A stretch of 8,062 bases of DNA from Pseudomonadota bacterium (GCA_023412175.1 JAEYOB010000769.1:1-8062); one strand, 5' to 3'. Positions 1 through 6,318 are shown, counted from the first letter of the stretch. The notes: generated by a model from the sequence alone, not told the origin. Numbers and translations are program-made.

Positions 1-173
1 ATCTGATCGCGTATTTCGGCGTGATTGTGGTGCTGGTGCCACTCAACGCGGTGCTGGATCCGGGGCGGGCGTGGTTCGTTCTGCCCCTGGTCGGCTGGGG
101 AGCGCGGCTGGCGGTCCACGCCGCCTATGCCATGGGCCTGATCGGCCGCAAGAAGCCGGGCGAGGGCGCATGA
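1..173 (+). CDS. 2TM-domain membrane protein, 3' end only
   Basis: This is the C-terminal part of an open frame whose start lies before the window. In frame from base 3 it gives 56 residues and ends with TGA at 171-173. The visible part shows a hydrophobic stretch at residues 2-18, then [17 protein letters not shown] at 24-40 forming a second membrane segment, then a short basic tail (GRKKPGEGA). The pattern of W-F, then P-L-x-G-W-G, then a histidine in the second helix is the signature I associate with the small '2TM domain' family, whose function is unknown. It may stand alone or be the tail of a larger protein. Its stop overlaps the next start as ATGA, so it is probably cotranscribed and translationally coupled with the acylphosphatase gene. 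The family call is from memory of the motif and is moderately secure. Confidence 0.7.
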   Translation, partial: LIAYFGVIVVLVPLNAVLDPGRAWFVLPLVGWGARLAVHAAYAMGLIGRKKPGEGA

Positions 174-454
174 GCGGGCGCAAGGCGGTGCTGGCGCGCA
201 TTTCCGGGCGCGTCCAGGGGGTGTGGTACCGCGGCTGGACGGTGGAGCGGGCGGCGGCGCTGGGCCTGCACGGATGGGTGCGCAACCGCGCCGACGGCAC
301 CGTGGAGGCGCTGTTCGCCGGTCCGGCCGACGCCGTGGACGCCATGCTCGCCGCCTGCCGCGAGGGCCCGCCCGCTGCGGTGGTCCGCGACGTCACGGTT
401 GAGCCGGCCCCGGATCCCGGTGCCGCTCCCTTCGAGCAACGGCCGACGGCGTGA
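170..454 (+). CDS. acyP: Acylphosphatase
   Basis: The product is 94 residues, the normal length for this small cytosolic enzyme, which hydrolyses the carboxyl-phosphate bond of acyl phosphates such as acetyl phosphate and carbamoyl phosphate. Both family signatures are present: GRVQGVWYR at residues 13-21, which carries the phosphate-binding loop and the catalytic Arg21, and [16 protein letters not shown] at 31-46, which carries the catalytic Asn39. The usual VQGVxFR has Tyr in place of Phe, which is a common variant. The start at 170 overlaps the upstream stop by four bases (ATGA) and has GAGGG at 162-166. That spacing of three bases is short, so reinitiation by ribosomes from the 2TM gene is likely. 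A longer frame opens at 71, but the extra residues lie over the 2TM gene and precede the conserved fold. The C-terminal tail after about residue 80 is Pro/Ala rich and not conserved. Confidence 0.95.
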   Translation: MSGRKAVLARISGRVQGVWYRGWTVERAAALGLHGWVRNRADGTVEALFAGPADAVDAMLAACREGPPAAVVRDVTVEPAPDPGAAPFEQRPTA

Positions 455-528
455 AGGGGGAGCAGCGTTTCCCCCATGCCCCCCAACCTTCTGCCGCTGA
501 CGCAGGGGAGGGTGAGGGCGAGCGCCGG

Positions 529-544
529 TTAGCAAACCATTAGC
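529..544 (+). promoter_or_regulatory. Degenerate CtrA-like box
   Basis: The sequence reads TTAG, seven bases, then TTAGC. The CtrA consensus of alphaproteobacteria is TTAA-N7-TTAAC. Both halves here match except for A to G at the fourth position. It sits 25 bases before the start of the exported-protein gene at 569. The half-site spacing is about one helical turn. A match this degenerate can arise by chance, so this is a candidate only. Confidence 0.25.
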
Positions 545-568
545 CATGTTCGGGCTACGCTCCGCCGC

Positions 569-1048
569 ATGACCAGCTCCGGCTTTCTCCGCCTTGCCGC
601 GGCCTGCGCCGCATTTTTCGCCGTTCCCGCCACGGCGGCGGGGCCGCGGGAGCGCACGAGCCCGATGCAGCTGGCGCCGGTGCCGCCCGGCGGCTACGAC
701 CTGCCCCTGTCGCCGCCGGTGGTGCCGTTCCCGCTGCCGGCGCAATGGGTGACCATCAATTCCGACCTGGACTGGCGCCAGGCCGGCAGGATCGACCCGA
801 AGCTCAGCCAGGCCTGCGCCAACCGGACCTTCCTCCAGCAACGGCCGCTGCGCTTCCGCGCCGTGTACAAGGGGCAGGTGCTGGGCATTGCCTTCGGGCA
901 TGGGCTGAACCTGCGCGACCCCGACAAGCTCGCCGATCCCAGGATGATCTACCTGTTCCGGAACGGCGACAGTTCGGGCTGCGTCGTCCTGGCGACTCCC
1001 AACCGGGATGCCGCCGTGTCCGGCGCCGGGCCCGAGCCCAGGCGTTAG
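569..1048 (+). CDS. Small exported protein of unknown function
   Basis: The frame encodes 159 residues. The N-terminus is a clear Sec-type signal peptide: Arg8, then a hydrophobic core [11 protein letters not shown] at about 9-19, then an A-x-A type site near residues 21-24. The mature product of about 135 residues starts with a proline-rich stretch (roughly 36-58), followed by a compact region with [12 protein letters not shown], and ends in a polar tail. It has two mature cysteines, Cys83 and Cys138, which could form one disulfide in the periplasm. I do not recognise the family and infer no function. ATG at 569 is the only reasonable start: an in-frame GTG at 512 is cut off by a TAG at 530-532. 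No good Shine-Dalgarno sequence precedes 569, which is odd. Its TAG stop overlaps the TAA stop of the convergent lipB. Codon use and the signal peptide make a real gene likely. Confidence 0.75.
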   Translation: MTSSGFLRLAAACAAFFAVPATAAGPRERTSPMQLAPVPPGGYDLPLSPPVVPFPLPAQWVTINSDLDWRQAGRIDPKLSQACANRTFLQQRPLRFRAVYKGQVLGIAFGHGLNLRDPDKLADPRMIYLFRNGDSSGCVVLATPNRDAAVSGAGPEPRR

Positions 1049-1716
1049 CCCGCCCCGCCGCCGAACACCTCCTCCCACGCCGCCATCATCGCCGAATCGA
1101 CGTCGGGCATGGTCACGAGGTGACCCAGCGCCACCAACGACGTCACCCCGTACTGGCTGATGCCGCAGGGCACGATGCCGCCGAAGTGGGTCAGGTCCGG
1201 TTCGACGTTGAGCGCCACGCCGTGGAAGGTCACCCAGCGGCGCACCCGCACGCCGAGGGCGGCGATCTTGTCCTCCTGGCCCTTCAGGCCGCCGTACGGG
1301 CCCTTGTCCACCCAGATGCCGACCCGGCCCTCGCGCCGCTCGCCCTTGATGTTGAAGGAGGCCAGCGTGCGAATCAGCCAGTCCTCCAGGTCATGGACGT
1401 AGGCCCGCACGTCCGCCCCGCGCGTCTTCAGGTCGAGCATCACGTAGGCCACCCGCTGCCCGGGGCCGTGATAGGTGAACTGGCCGCCGCGGCCGGTGCG
1501 GTAGACCGGGAAACGGTCGGGCTCCAGCAGATCCTCGTCGCGGGCGCTGGTGCCGGCGGTGTAGAGCGGCGGGTGCTCCAGCAGCCAGACCAGTTCCGGC
1601 GCCGTGCCGGCGCGGATCGCCTCGACCCGCGCCTCCATCTCGGCGATGGCCTCGTCGTAGGGCACGGGCTCGTCGCTGATGCGCCATTCGATCGGGTGTG
1701 CGGTTGGGCCGTTCAT
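1045..1716 (-). CDS. lipB: Octanoyltransferase LipB (lipoate biosynthesis)
   Basis: LipB moves the octanoyl group from octanoyl-ACP onto a lysine of lipoyl domains (pyruvate and 2-oxoglutarate dehydrogenase E2, GcvH); LipA then adds sulfur. With the start at 1716 the protein has 223 residues, typical for the family. Visible motifs are [18 protein letters not shown] (41-58), [12 protein letters not shown] (76-87), [10 protein letters not shown] (148-157) with catalytic Lys150, TFHGVALNV (163-171), and [15 protein letters not shown] (180-194) with the catalytic Cys184. The set is complete, so the enzyme should be active. An in-frame ATG at 1755 would add 13 residues ([13 protein letters not shown]) that look unlike conserved LipB sequence, so I chose 1716. 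However, a GGCGGGA sits before the longer start, so it cannot be excluded. lipA is not adjacent. The gene diverges from the tRNA-Leu gene and converges on the exported-protein gene, with overlapping stops. Confidence 0.96.
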   Translation of the reverse strand: MNGPTAHPIEWRISDEPVPYDEAIAEMEARVEAIRAGTAPELVWLLEHPPLYTAGTSARDEDLLEPDRFPVYRTGRGGQFTYHGPGQRVAYVMLDLKTRGADVRAYVHDLEDWLIRTLASFNIKGERREGRVGIWVDKGPYGGLKGQEDKIAALGVRVRRWVTFHGVALNVEPDLTHFGGIVPCGISQYGVTSLVALGHLVTMPDVDSAMMAAWEEVFGGGAG

Positions 1717-1758
1717 GGGTGGCAGACCACTTTCTTTGCTTAAGACGAAATGCATGGC

Positions 1759-1787
1759 TTGATCCCGCCATCGGGATCTGGTATTCC
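1759..1787 (+). promoter_or_regulatory. Possible promoter of tRNA-Leu
   Basis: TTGATC at 1759-1764 and TATTCC at 1782-1787 are separated by 17 bases. Initiation about seven bases later would leave a leader of roughly 35 bases before the mature tRNA at 1829. The -35 is a fair match and the -10 is weak. The element lies in the lipB/tRNA divergent gap, just outside the lipB start, which is where a tRNA promoter is needed. Confidence 0.35.
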
Positions 1788-1828
1788 CCCGCCCACTCCG
1801 GTGCAAGCACTGGATGGCCACCGAAGAT

Positions 1829-1915
1829 GCGGTCGTGGCGGAATTGGTAGCCGCGCAGCGTTGAGGTCGCTGTGACAGAAATGTCGTGGAAGTTCGAGTC
1901 TTCTCGACCGCACCA
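1829..1915 (+). tRNA. tRNA-Leu (anticodon GAG, reads CUC/CUU)
   Basis: The cloverleaf folds by eye. The acceptor stem GCGGTCG (1829-1835) pairs perfectly with CGACCGC (1905-1911), with discriminator A1912 and an encoded CCA at 1913-1915. The D arm has GCG (1838-1840) with CGC (1852-1854) and the GG of the D loop. The anticodon stem CAGCG (1856-1860) pairs with CGCTG (1868-1872) around the loop TTGAGGT, so the anticodon is GAG at 1863-1865. The long class II variable arm, diagnostic of Leu/Ser/Tyr, has GACA-GAAA-TGTC. The T arm GGAAG/CTTCT encloses TTCGAGT. Directly after the CCA, ATCTCC (1915-1920) can pair with GGAGAT (1930-1935), giving a trailer hairpin before the terminator. No duplicate of the 3' end is visible, so there is no sign of an integrated element using this tRNA. 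Confidence 0.97.
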
Positions 1916-1940
1916 TCTCCCGGTTCCCTGGAGATAAACG

Positions 1941-1975
1941 AAAAGCCCGCAGGCCCCAGGCCGTGCGGGTTTTTT
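1941..1975. terminator. Probable bidirectional intrinsic terminator
   Basis: CCCGCA (1946-1951) pairs with TGCGGG (1964-1969). An inner GGCC/GGCC stem continues the hairpin across one bulged G, and the flanking AAAA (1941-1944) pairs with the first T residues. The plus strand has T6 at 1970-1975, so it ends the tRNA-Leu transcript. On the minus strand the same stem is followed by T4, which can stop the STAS transcript arriving from 2007. It lies exactly between these convergent units. Confidence 0.85.
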
Positions 1976-1982
1976 CGTGTCC

Positions 1983-2002
1983 GGGGCCGGCGAGCCGGCC
2001 TC
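1983..2002 (-). repeat. Hairpin after the STAS gene
   Basis: GGCCGG (1985-1990) and CCGGCC (1995-2000) enclose a CGAG loop, and one G-T and one G-C pair extend the stem to eight pairs. It begins five bases past the STAS stop on the minus strand and lies before the bidirectional terminator. There is no T run. It may protect the mRNA 3' end or add to termination. Confidence 0.5.
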
Positions 2003-2006
2003 CCCC

Positions 2007-2309
2007 CTAGCGGATGAACACGTACTGGTCCAGCGACACCCGGCGCATGGTCTGGAGGATGTAGGGCTGGGCGTTCACCACGGTGACGTGGCCCTGCCGC
2101 TCGCGGCTGCGGTTGGCCAGCACGTACATCATGCCGATGGCCGTCGAATCCAGGAAGGTCAGGTAGCGAAGGTCGAGCGGCACGTCCGGCCTGGCGGTGA
2201 AATCCCACTCCGCCAGCATCTCGTGGAACTTGCGGCTGTCGTCGTAGGTGAAGCGGCCCGACAGCAGGATGCCATCCTGCCCGTCCACCTCGGTGAAAGC
2301 GTACTCCAT
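2007..2309 (-). CDS. Stand-alone STAS-domain protein (anti-anti-sigma-like)
   Basis: The 100-residue product is essentially one STAS domain. The hallmark is [16 protein letters not shown] at residues 44-59: a beta strand, then the D-S-T loop whose Ser55 is the usual phosphorylation site, then the helix [12 protein letters not shown] (60-71) and the strand HVTVVN (74-79). The C-terminal [13 protein letters not shown] (87-99) fits the last helix and strand. Such proteins act in partner-switching: the unphosphorylated form binds a HPK-like anti-sigma kinase and frees a sigma factor or effector. No kinase or phosphatase partner is in the window, so the pathway is unknown. ATG at 2309 has AGGG nine bases upstream. 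A GTG at 2339 would add ten Arg-rich residues and lies at or before the likely transcription start, so I rejected it. Neighbours are the divergent mgtE and the convergent tRNA-Leu. Confidence 0.9.
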   Translation of the reverse strand: MEYAFTEVDGQDGILLSGRFTYDDSRKFHEMLAEWDFTARPDVPLDLRYLTFLDSTAIGMMYVLANRSRERQGHVTVVNAQPYILQTMRRVSLDQYVFIR

Positions 2310-2342
2310 CGCCCGTGCCCTGACTCGCCGTTGGTGCACACC

Positions 2343-2348
2343 ATATTA
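2343..2348 (-). promoter_or_regulatory. Possible -10 element of the STAS gene
   Basis: The minus strand reads TAATAT here, in otherwise GC-rich sequence. Transcription would begin near 2336, giving a leader of about 26 bases with the AGGG ribosome site before ATG 2309. The only upstream -35-like sequence, TTGTGT, is 19 bases away and poor. The call rests on the AT-rich -10 and its position. Confidence 0.3.
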
Positions 2349-2402
2349 CTCAGGCATGCCGCCGATGACACAAAGTTCGCGCGCCGATCCGGGCGGTCGT
2401 GC

Positions 2403-2429
2403 TGGACAAGGGCGCGCTCCGCCTATATT
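2403..2429 (+). promoter_or_regulatory. Possible mgtE promoter
   Basis: TGGACA (2403-2408) and TATATT (2424-2429) each differ from the sigma-70 consensus at one base. The spacer is 15 bases, shorter than ideal. TATATT is the only AT-rich hexamer in this stretch. It predicts initiation near 2436 and an unusually long mgtE leader of about 130 bases, which holds the stem-loop described separately. Confidence 0.4.
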
Positions 2430-2486
2430 TCGTGCGTGCCCTGTCGGCTGCGCGTTGCCGGGTCGCCGGGGCTCCTGACAAACCGA

Positions 2487-2547
2487 GCACCGGTGTGCGC
2501 CCTGGCCGCGATGGGTCCGACCGCACGACCAACGCACACGCCGGTGC
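2487..2547 (+). promoter_or_regulatory. Long stem-loop in the mgtE 5' leader
   Basis: GCACCGG (2487-2493) pairs with CCGGTGC (2541-2547), and TGTGCG (2494-2499) pairs with CGCACA (2533-2538). The only interruption is a two-base CG bulge at 2539-2540. That makes 13 Watson-Crick pairs enclosing a 33-base apical region. The structure ends about ten bases before the mgtE ribosome binding site. It does not resemble the M-box (ykoK) Mg2+ riboswitch known from mgtE leaders of Firmicutes. A role in Mg2+-dependent control is inference from position only. Confidence 0.45.
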
Positions 2548-2591
2548 CAGCCGCAACGGGAGCGGACGATGGACGTGGCCGAGAACCGTGA
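2511..2591 (+). other. Candidate proline-rich upstream small ORF in the mgtE leader
   Basis: An ATG at 2511 opens a 26-codon frame ending in TGA at 2589-2591. It starts inside the loop of the leader stem-loop, runs through its 3' strand and overlaps the mgtE start (2569) by 23 bases in another frame. The peptide begins MGPTARPTHTPVPAATG and has five prolines, four of them within residues 3-13. No convincing Shine-Dalgarno sequence precedes it, and the frame is also open upstream, as GC-rich frames often are. Translation is therefore unproven. Confidence 0.2.
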
Positions 2592-4005
2592 CCCGCACCA
2601 GCCGCCGTCCCCGCCGCCCGAGGACCCGCGCCCCCACCAGTTCCGCGAGGAGGATGAGGAGCGCGCCTACGGCGTGGACCCCGACTTCGTGCAGGAGATC
2701 GTCGAGCTTTTGCGCGACGGACGGCGCGATGCGGTGCGCGCCCAGGTCGAGGAGTTGCACGCCGCCGACGTCGCCGACCTGATCGAGCAGATCGGTCCGG
2801 ACGAGCGCGAGGCGCTGATCGACGTCCTGCGCCCGGACTTCGACGGCGAGGTGCTGTCGCACCTCAACCCCGACCTGCGCGAGGAGGTCATCGGGCTCTT
2901 CGAGCCGAAGGAGCTGGCCGCCGCGGTGGCCGAACTGGACACCGACGACGCCGTCGACCTCATCGAGGACATGGACGAGGAGACCCGGCGGGCGATCCTC
3001 GACAACCTGCCCGCCGAGGACCGCGCCCTCGTCCAGGAGAACCTGACCTACGAGGAGTACACCGCCGGCCGCCTGATGCAGCGCGATCTGGTGGCGGTGC
3101 CGCAGTTCTGGACGGTGGGAAAGACGCTGGACTTCCTGCGCGCCTCCGGCGACGACCTGCCGGAGGACTTCTACGACATCTTCGTGGTGGACCCGCTGCA
3201 CCGGGTGGTGGGGGCGGTGCCGCTGTCGCGGGTGATGCGGCAGAAGCGCTCGGTGCGCATCGCCGACCTCGCCAGCGAGGACTGCCACACCATCCCCGTC
3301 ACCATGGACCAGGAGGAGGTGGCCAACCTCTTCCGCCAGTACGCCCTGGTGTCGGCGCCGGTCGTCGACCAGTTCGGGCGGCTGCGCGGCGTCATCACGG
3401 TGGACGACGTGGTGCACATCATCGACGAGGAGGCTGAGGACGACATCCTCAAGCTCGGCGGCGCCGGCGGCACCGGCGTCTACAGCCCGGTCCGCGACAT
3501 TTCCAAGTCGCGGGTGGGCTGGTTGCTGCTCAACCTGTGCACGGCGTTCTGCGTGGCCGGCGTCATCTCGTTGTTCGAGGGGACCATCGAGCAGATCGTG
3601 GCACTGGCCGTGCTGATGCCGATCGTCGCCTCCATGGGCGGCAACGCCGGCACGCAGACGCTGACCGTGATGGTGCGCGCCATCGCGACGCGCGAGGTGT
3701 CGGCGTCCAATGCCTGGCGCGTCTTCGGCAAGGAACTGGCGGTGGCGCTGATCAACGGCGTCATCTTCGCGCTGCTGGTCGGGGCCCTGGCCTGGGCGTG
3801 GTTCGAGCCGACCATCGGCGCGGTCATCGCCTCCGCCATGATAATCAACCTGTTCGTCGCCGGTGCCTTCGGCGTCCTGATCCCGATGGGGTTGGAAAAG
3901 CTGGGTGTCGATCCGGCGGTGGCGAGCAGCGTGTTCCTCACCACCATCACCGACGTGGTGGGCTTCTTCGCGTTCCTCGGGCTGGCGACGGTGTTCCTGC
4001 TGTAA
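2569..4005 (+). CDS. mgtE: Magnesium transporter MgtE
   Basis: The 478-residue protein has the full MgtE layout and should form a dimeric, Mg2+-gated inner-membrane channel. Residues 1-35 are a Pro/Glu-rich extension. About 36-160 is the acidic helical N domain with repeated D/E-rich segments (VDPDFVQEIVELLRDG, DTDDAVDLIEDMDEETR). About 165-285 holds two CBS domains (YDIFVVDPLHRVVGAVPLS, APVVDQFGRLRGVITVDDVV). About 305-478 is the five-helix membrane domain. This contains MGGNAGTQT at 356-364 and ends with TTITDVVGF, in which Asp462 corresponds to the conserved Asp of the Mg2+ selectivity site in the Thermus protein. In the family, Mg2+ bound between the N and CBS domains closes the pore. Start 2569 is preceded by GGGAG with good spacing. 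It is probably a single-gene unit. Its 3' end runs into the thiamine riboswitch without a clear T-rich terminator. Confidence 0.97.
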   Translation: MDVAENRDPHQPPSPPPEDPRPHQFREEDEERAYGVDPDFVQEIVELLRDGRRDAVRAQVEELHAADVADLIEQIGPDEREALIDVLRPDFDGEVLSHLNPDLREEVIGLFEPKELAAAVAELDTDDAVDLIEDMDEETRRAILDNLPAEDRALVQENLTYEEYTAGRLMQRDLVAVPQFWTVGKTLDFLRASGDDLPEDFYDIFVVDPLHRVVGAVPLSRVMRQKRSVRIADLASEDCHTIPVTMDQEEVANLFRQYALVSAPVVDQFGRLRGVITVDDVVHIIDEEAEDDILKLGGAGGTGVYSPVRDISKSRVGWLLLNLCTAFCVAGVISLFEGTIEQIVALAVLMPIVASMGGNAGTQTLTVMVRAIATREVSASNAWRVFGKELAVALINGVIFALLVGALAWAWFEPTIGAVIASAMIINLFVAGAFGVLIPMGLEKLGVDPAVASSVFLTTITDVVGFFAFLGLATVFLL

Positions 4006-4012
4006 AAACTTC

Positions 4013-4030
4013 TTGCGCCGGTTGCGCCGG
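4013..4030 (+). repeat. Tandem 9-base repeat after mgtE
   Basis: TTGCGCCGG occurs twice, back to back, at 4013-4021 and 4022-4030, just after the mgtE stop codon. It is a perfect duplication. The second copy runs into the 5' arm of the next hairpin. I see no function for it. Confidence 0.7.
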
Positions 4031-4048
4031 CCCGCCACCATGCGGGCC
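4029..4048 (+). repeat. Hairpin between mgtE and the TPP riboswitch
   Basis: GGCCCGC (4029-4035) and GCGGGCC (4042-4048) form a perfect seven-pair stem around CACCAT. No T run follows, so it is not a standard intrinsic terminator. It may mark the mgtE mRNA 3' end or insulate the riboswitch fold that begins two bases later. If it does not terminate, mgtE transcripts could read into thiOSG. Confidence 0.5.
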
Positions 4049-4049
4049 T

Positions 4050-4129
4050 CGGCATGGGGTGCTGCGCGTGGTGCGCGGCTGAGATCAAACCCATCGAACC
4101 TGTCTGGGTAATGCCAGCGAAGGGAGCCG
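4050..4129 (+). promoter_or_regulatory. TPP (THI-box) riboswitch controlling thiOSG
   Basis: All conserved parts of the thiamine pyrophosphate aptamer are present. P1 is CGGC (4050-4053) with GCCG (4126-4129). P2 is TGGG (4055-4058) with CCCA (4090-4093). P3 is GCTGCGC (4061-4067) with GCGCGGC (4073-4079). The invariant CTGAGAT lies at 4079-4085 and binds the pyrimidine ring in known structures. P5 is CTGG (4104-4107) with CCAG (4114-4117) around GTAATG. P4 includes CCT (4099-4101) with AGG (4121-4123), in the stretch GCGAAGGGA. The thiO start codon is only three bases past P1, and AAGGGAG (4120-4126), the sole Shine-Dalgarno sequence, is inside P4/P1. TPP binding should therefore hide the ribosome site directly, without a separate expression platform or terminator. 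I find no clear promoter between mgtE and the aptamer. Confidence 0.96.
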
Positions 4130-4132
4130 CGC

Positions 4133-5296
4133 ATGAGCGATTCTGCGCCCGCAATCCGTCTATCCGCATCCGGATCCCTGTCCGTCGCCGTGATCGGCGC
4201 CGGCGTCATCGGCCTGGGCATCGCGTGGCGGCTGGCCGCCGCCGGTGCCCGCGTGGACGTCTTCGACCGGGGTGAAGCCGGCCGCGGCGCCAGCCACGCC
4301 GCCGGCGGCATGCTCGCCGCCTGCATCGAGACCGAGCCGGGGGAGGAATGGATGCTTCCCCTCAACCGCGACAGCCAGACGCGCTGGCCCGCCTTCGCCC
4401 GCGAACTGGAGGCGGCGACCGGCCTGTCCGTGGATCTGCGCACCGAGGGCACGCTGGTCATCGGCCACACCGCCGACGACATGGCGCGCCTGCGCTTCCT
4501 CCATGACTTCCAGACCGGCCTGGGCCTGCCCATCGAACTGCTGGGCGCCGCCGAGGTCCGCAGGCGAGAACCCTACCTGCAGCCGGGCGTCGCCGGTGCG
4601 CTGTACAGCCGCGAGGACCATCAGGTCGACAACCGCAAGCTGGCGACCGCCCTGCGCGCCGCCGTGTCGGCGGCCGGCGGCCGGGTGCACGAGAACGCCC
4701 CGGTGACCGCCGTCGAGATGCGCGGCGGGCGGGCGACCGGCGTTCGCATCGGCGAGGCCCTGCACGCCGCCGACGTGGTGGTGCTGGCCGCCGGCCCGTG
4801 GTCGCGCAGCATTGCCGGGCTGCCCGCCGCCGCCCTCCCTCCGGTGCGGCCGATCAAGGGGCAGATGCTGGCGCTGCGCATGGATCCTGCCGAGCCGCTG
4901 CTGCGCCATGTGCTGTGGACGCCCGGCGCCTACCTGATCCCGCGCCTGGACGGGCGGCTGCTGGTCGGCGCCACCAGCGAGGAGCGCGGCTTCGACGCGA
5001 ACCTGACGGCTGGCGGCGTGTTCTCGCTGCTGGAAGGGGCGTGGCGGGCCATTCCCGGAATTGCCGAGCTGCCGATCGACGAGATGTGGACCGGCTTCCG
5101 CCCCGGCAGCCGCGACGACGCGCCGATCCTCGGCTTCGGCGAAGTTGAAGGGCTGGTCTACGCCACCGGCCACCACCGCAACGGCATCCTGCTGGTGCCG
5201 GTGACGGCCGATGCGATCGCCCGCCTGATCCTGACCGGCGAGACGGAGCCGGTGATAGCCGGCTTCGGCATCGGCCGCTTTGCGGAGGTCGCATGA
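4133..5296 (+). CDS. thiO: Glycine oxidase ThiO (FAD-dependent, thiazole synthesis)
   Basis: ThiO oxidises glycine to iminoacetate (dehydroglycine) and hydrogen peroxide, supplying the C2-N unit of the thiamine thiazole in aerobes. The 387-residue protein belongs to the DAO family. VAVIGAGVIGLGIAW at 18-32 contains the GxGxxG dinucleotide-binding motif (22-27), followed by an acidic end of strand two (VDVFDRGEAGRGASHAAGGML). VVVLAAGPWS lies in the middle, PIKGQML precedes the substrate domain, and GFRPGSRDDAPILG at 321-334 supplies the arginines expected to bind the glycine carboxylate and close the FAD site. The C-terminal ATGHHRNGILLVPVTA is also typical. The first 15 residues are a short variable lead. 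The start at 4133 is fixed by the riboswitch-embedded ribosome site (AAGGGAG). It is the first gene of thiO-thiS-thiG and overlaps thiS by four bases. Confidence 0.95.
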   Translation: MSDSAPAIRLSASGSLSVAVIGAGVIGLGIAWRLAAAGARVDVFDRGEAGRGASHAAGGMLAACIETEPGEEWMLPLNRDSQTRWPAFARELEAATGLSVDLRTEGTLVIGHTADDMARLRFLHDFQTGLGLPIELLGAAEVRRREPYLQPGVAGALYSREDHQVDNRKLATALRAAVSAAGGRVHENAPVTAVEMRGGRATGVRIGEALHAADVVVLAAGPWSRSIAGLPAAALPPVRPIKGQMLALRMDPAEPLLRHVLWTPGAYLIPRLDGRLLVGATSEERGFDANLTAGGVFSLLEGAWRAIPGIAELPIDEMWTGFRPGSRDDAPILGFGEVEGLVYATGHHRNGILLVPVTADAIARLILTGETEPVIAGFGIGRFAEVA

Positions 5297-5511
5297 CCAT
5301 GATCCCCACCATGATTCGCGTGAACGGGCAGGCGGAGCCGCTGGGCGTGGCCTCCGTCGCCGAACTGTTGGCCGGGCGCGGCATCGGGCCGGAGACGCCG
5401 GCCGTCGCGGTGGCGCTCAACGGCGCCGTGGTGCGCCGGGCGCAGTGGGCCGACACGCCGCTGAACCCCGGCGACGAACTGGAAATCGTCCGTCCTTTCC
5501 AGGGCGGCTGA
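5293..5511 (+). CDS. thiS: Sulfur carrier protein ThiS
   Basis: This is a 72-residue ubiquitin-fold protein ending in the essential Gly-Gly (FQGG). The terminal glycine is adenylated and converted to a thiocarboxylate, which donates sulfur to ThiG. The conserved pattern is visible: a first strand with IRVNG (10-14), a helix SVAELLAGRG, VAVALNGAVVRRAQW, then LNPGDELEIVRPFQGG. Start 5293 overlaps the thiO stop as ATGA and has GGAGG at 5284-5288. In-frame ATGs at 5299 and 5311 are alternatives. The last gives 66 residues, the usual ThiS length, but lies too far from the ribosome site, so the first is preferred. The adenylating enzyme ThiF is not in the window and must be encoded elsewhere or replaced by MoeB-like activity. 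Confidence 0.95.
   Translation: MTMIPTMIRVNGQAEPLGVASVAELLAGRGIGPETPAVAVALNGAVVRRAQWADTPLNPGDELEIVRPFQGG

Positions 5512-6318
<807 letters not shown>

Noticed and set aside
456..475. GGGGGA/TCCCCC hairpin after acyP as a terminator
   Set aside because: Only six pairs with an eight-base loop and no T run; too weak to call.
125..1078. 317-codon minus-strand frame over acyP and the exported-protein gene
   Set aside because: Low-complexity Gly/Arg/His product opposite two better-supported plus-strand genes.
745..1743. 332-codon plus-strand frame opposite lipB
   Set aside because: Antisense of lipB with no domain signal. LipB motifs and catalytic residues are complete on the minus strand.
1829..1935. 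tRNA-Leu as an integration site for a genomic island
   Set aside because: No integrase, no repeat of the tRNA 3' end and no compositional change on either side.
1045..2208. Much longer lipB reading frame extending across the tRNA gene
   Set aside because: The extra N-terminal part is translated from tRNA-Leu and terminator sequence. LipB length and motifs fit a start at 1716 (or 1755).
2430..2568. M-box (ykoK) Mg2+ riboswitch ahead of mgtE
   Set aside because: I could not match the conserved M-box core; the leader is one long stem-loop instead.
2350..4533. 727-codon open frame on the minus strand across mgtE and the start of thiO
   Set aside because: It is the antisense shadow of mgtE and thiO in GC-rich DNA. 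It is His/Arg/Gln rich with no recognisable domain, and it crosses the TPP riboswitch.
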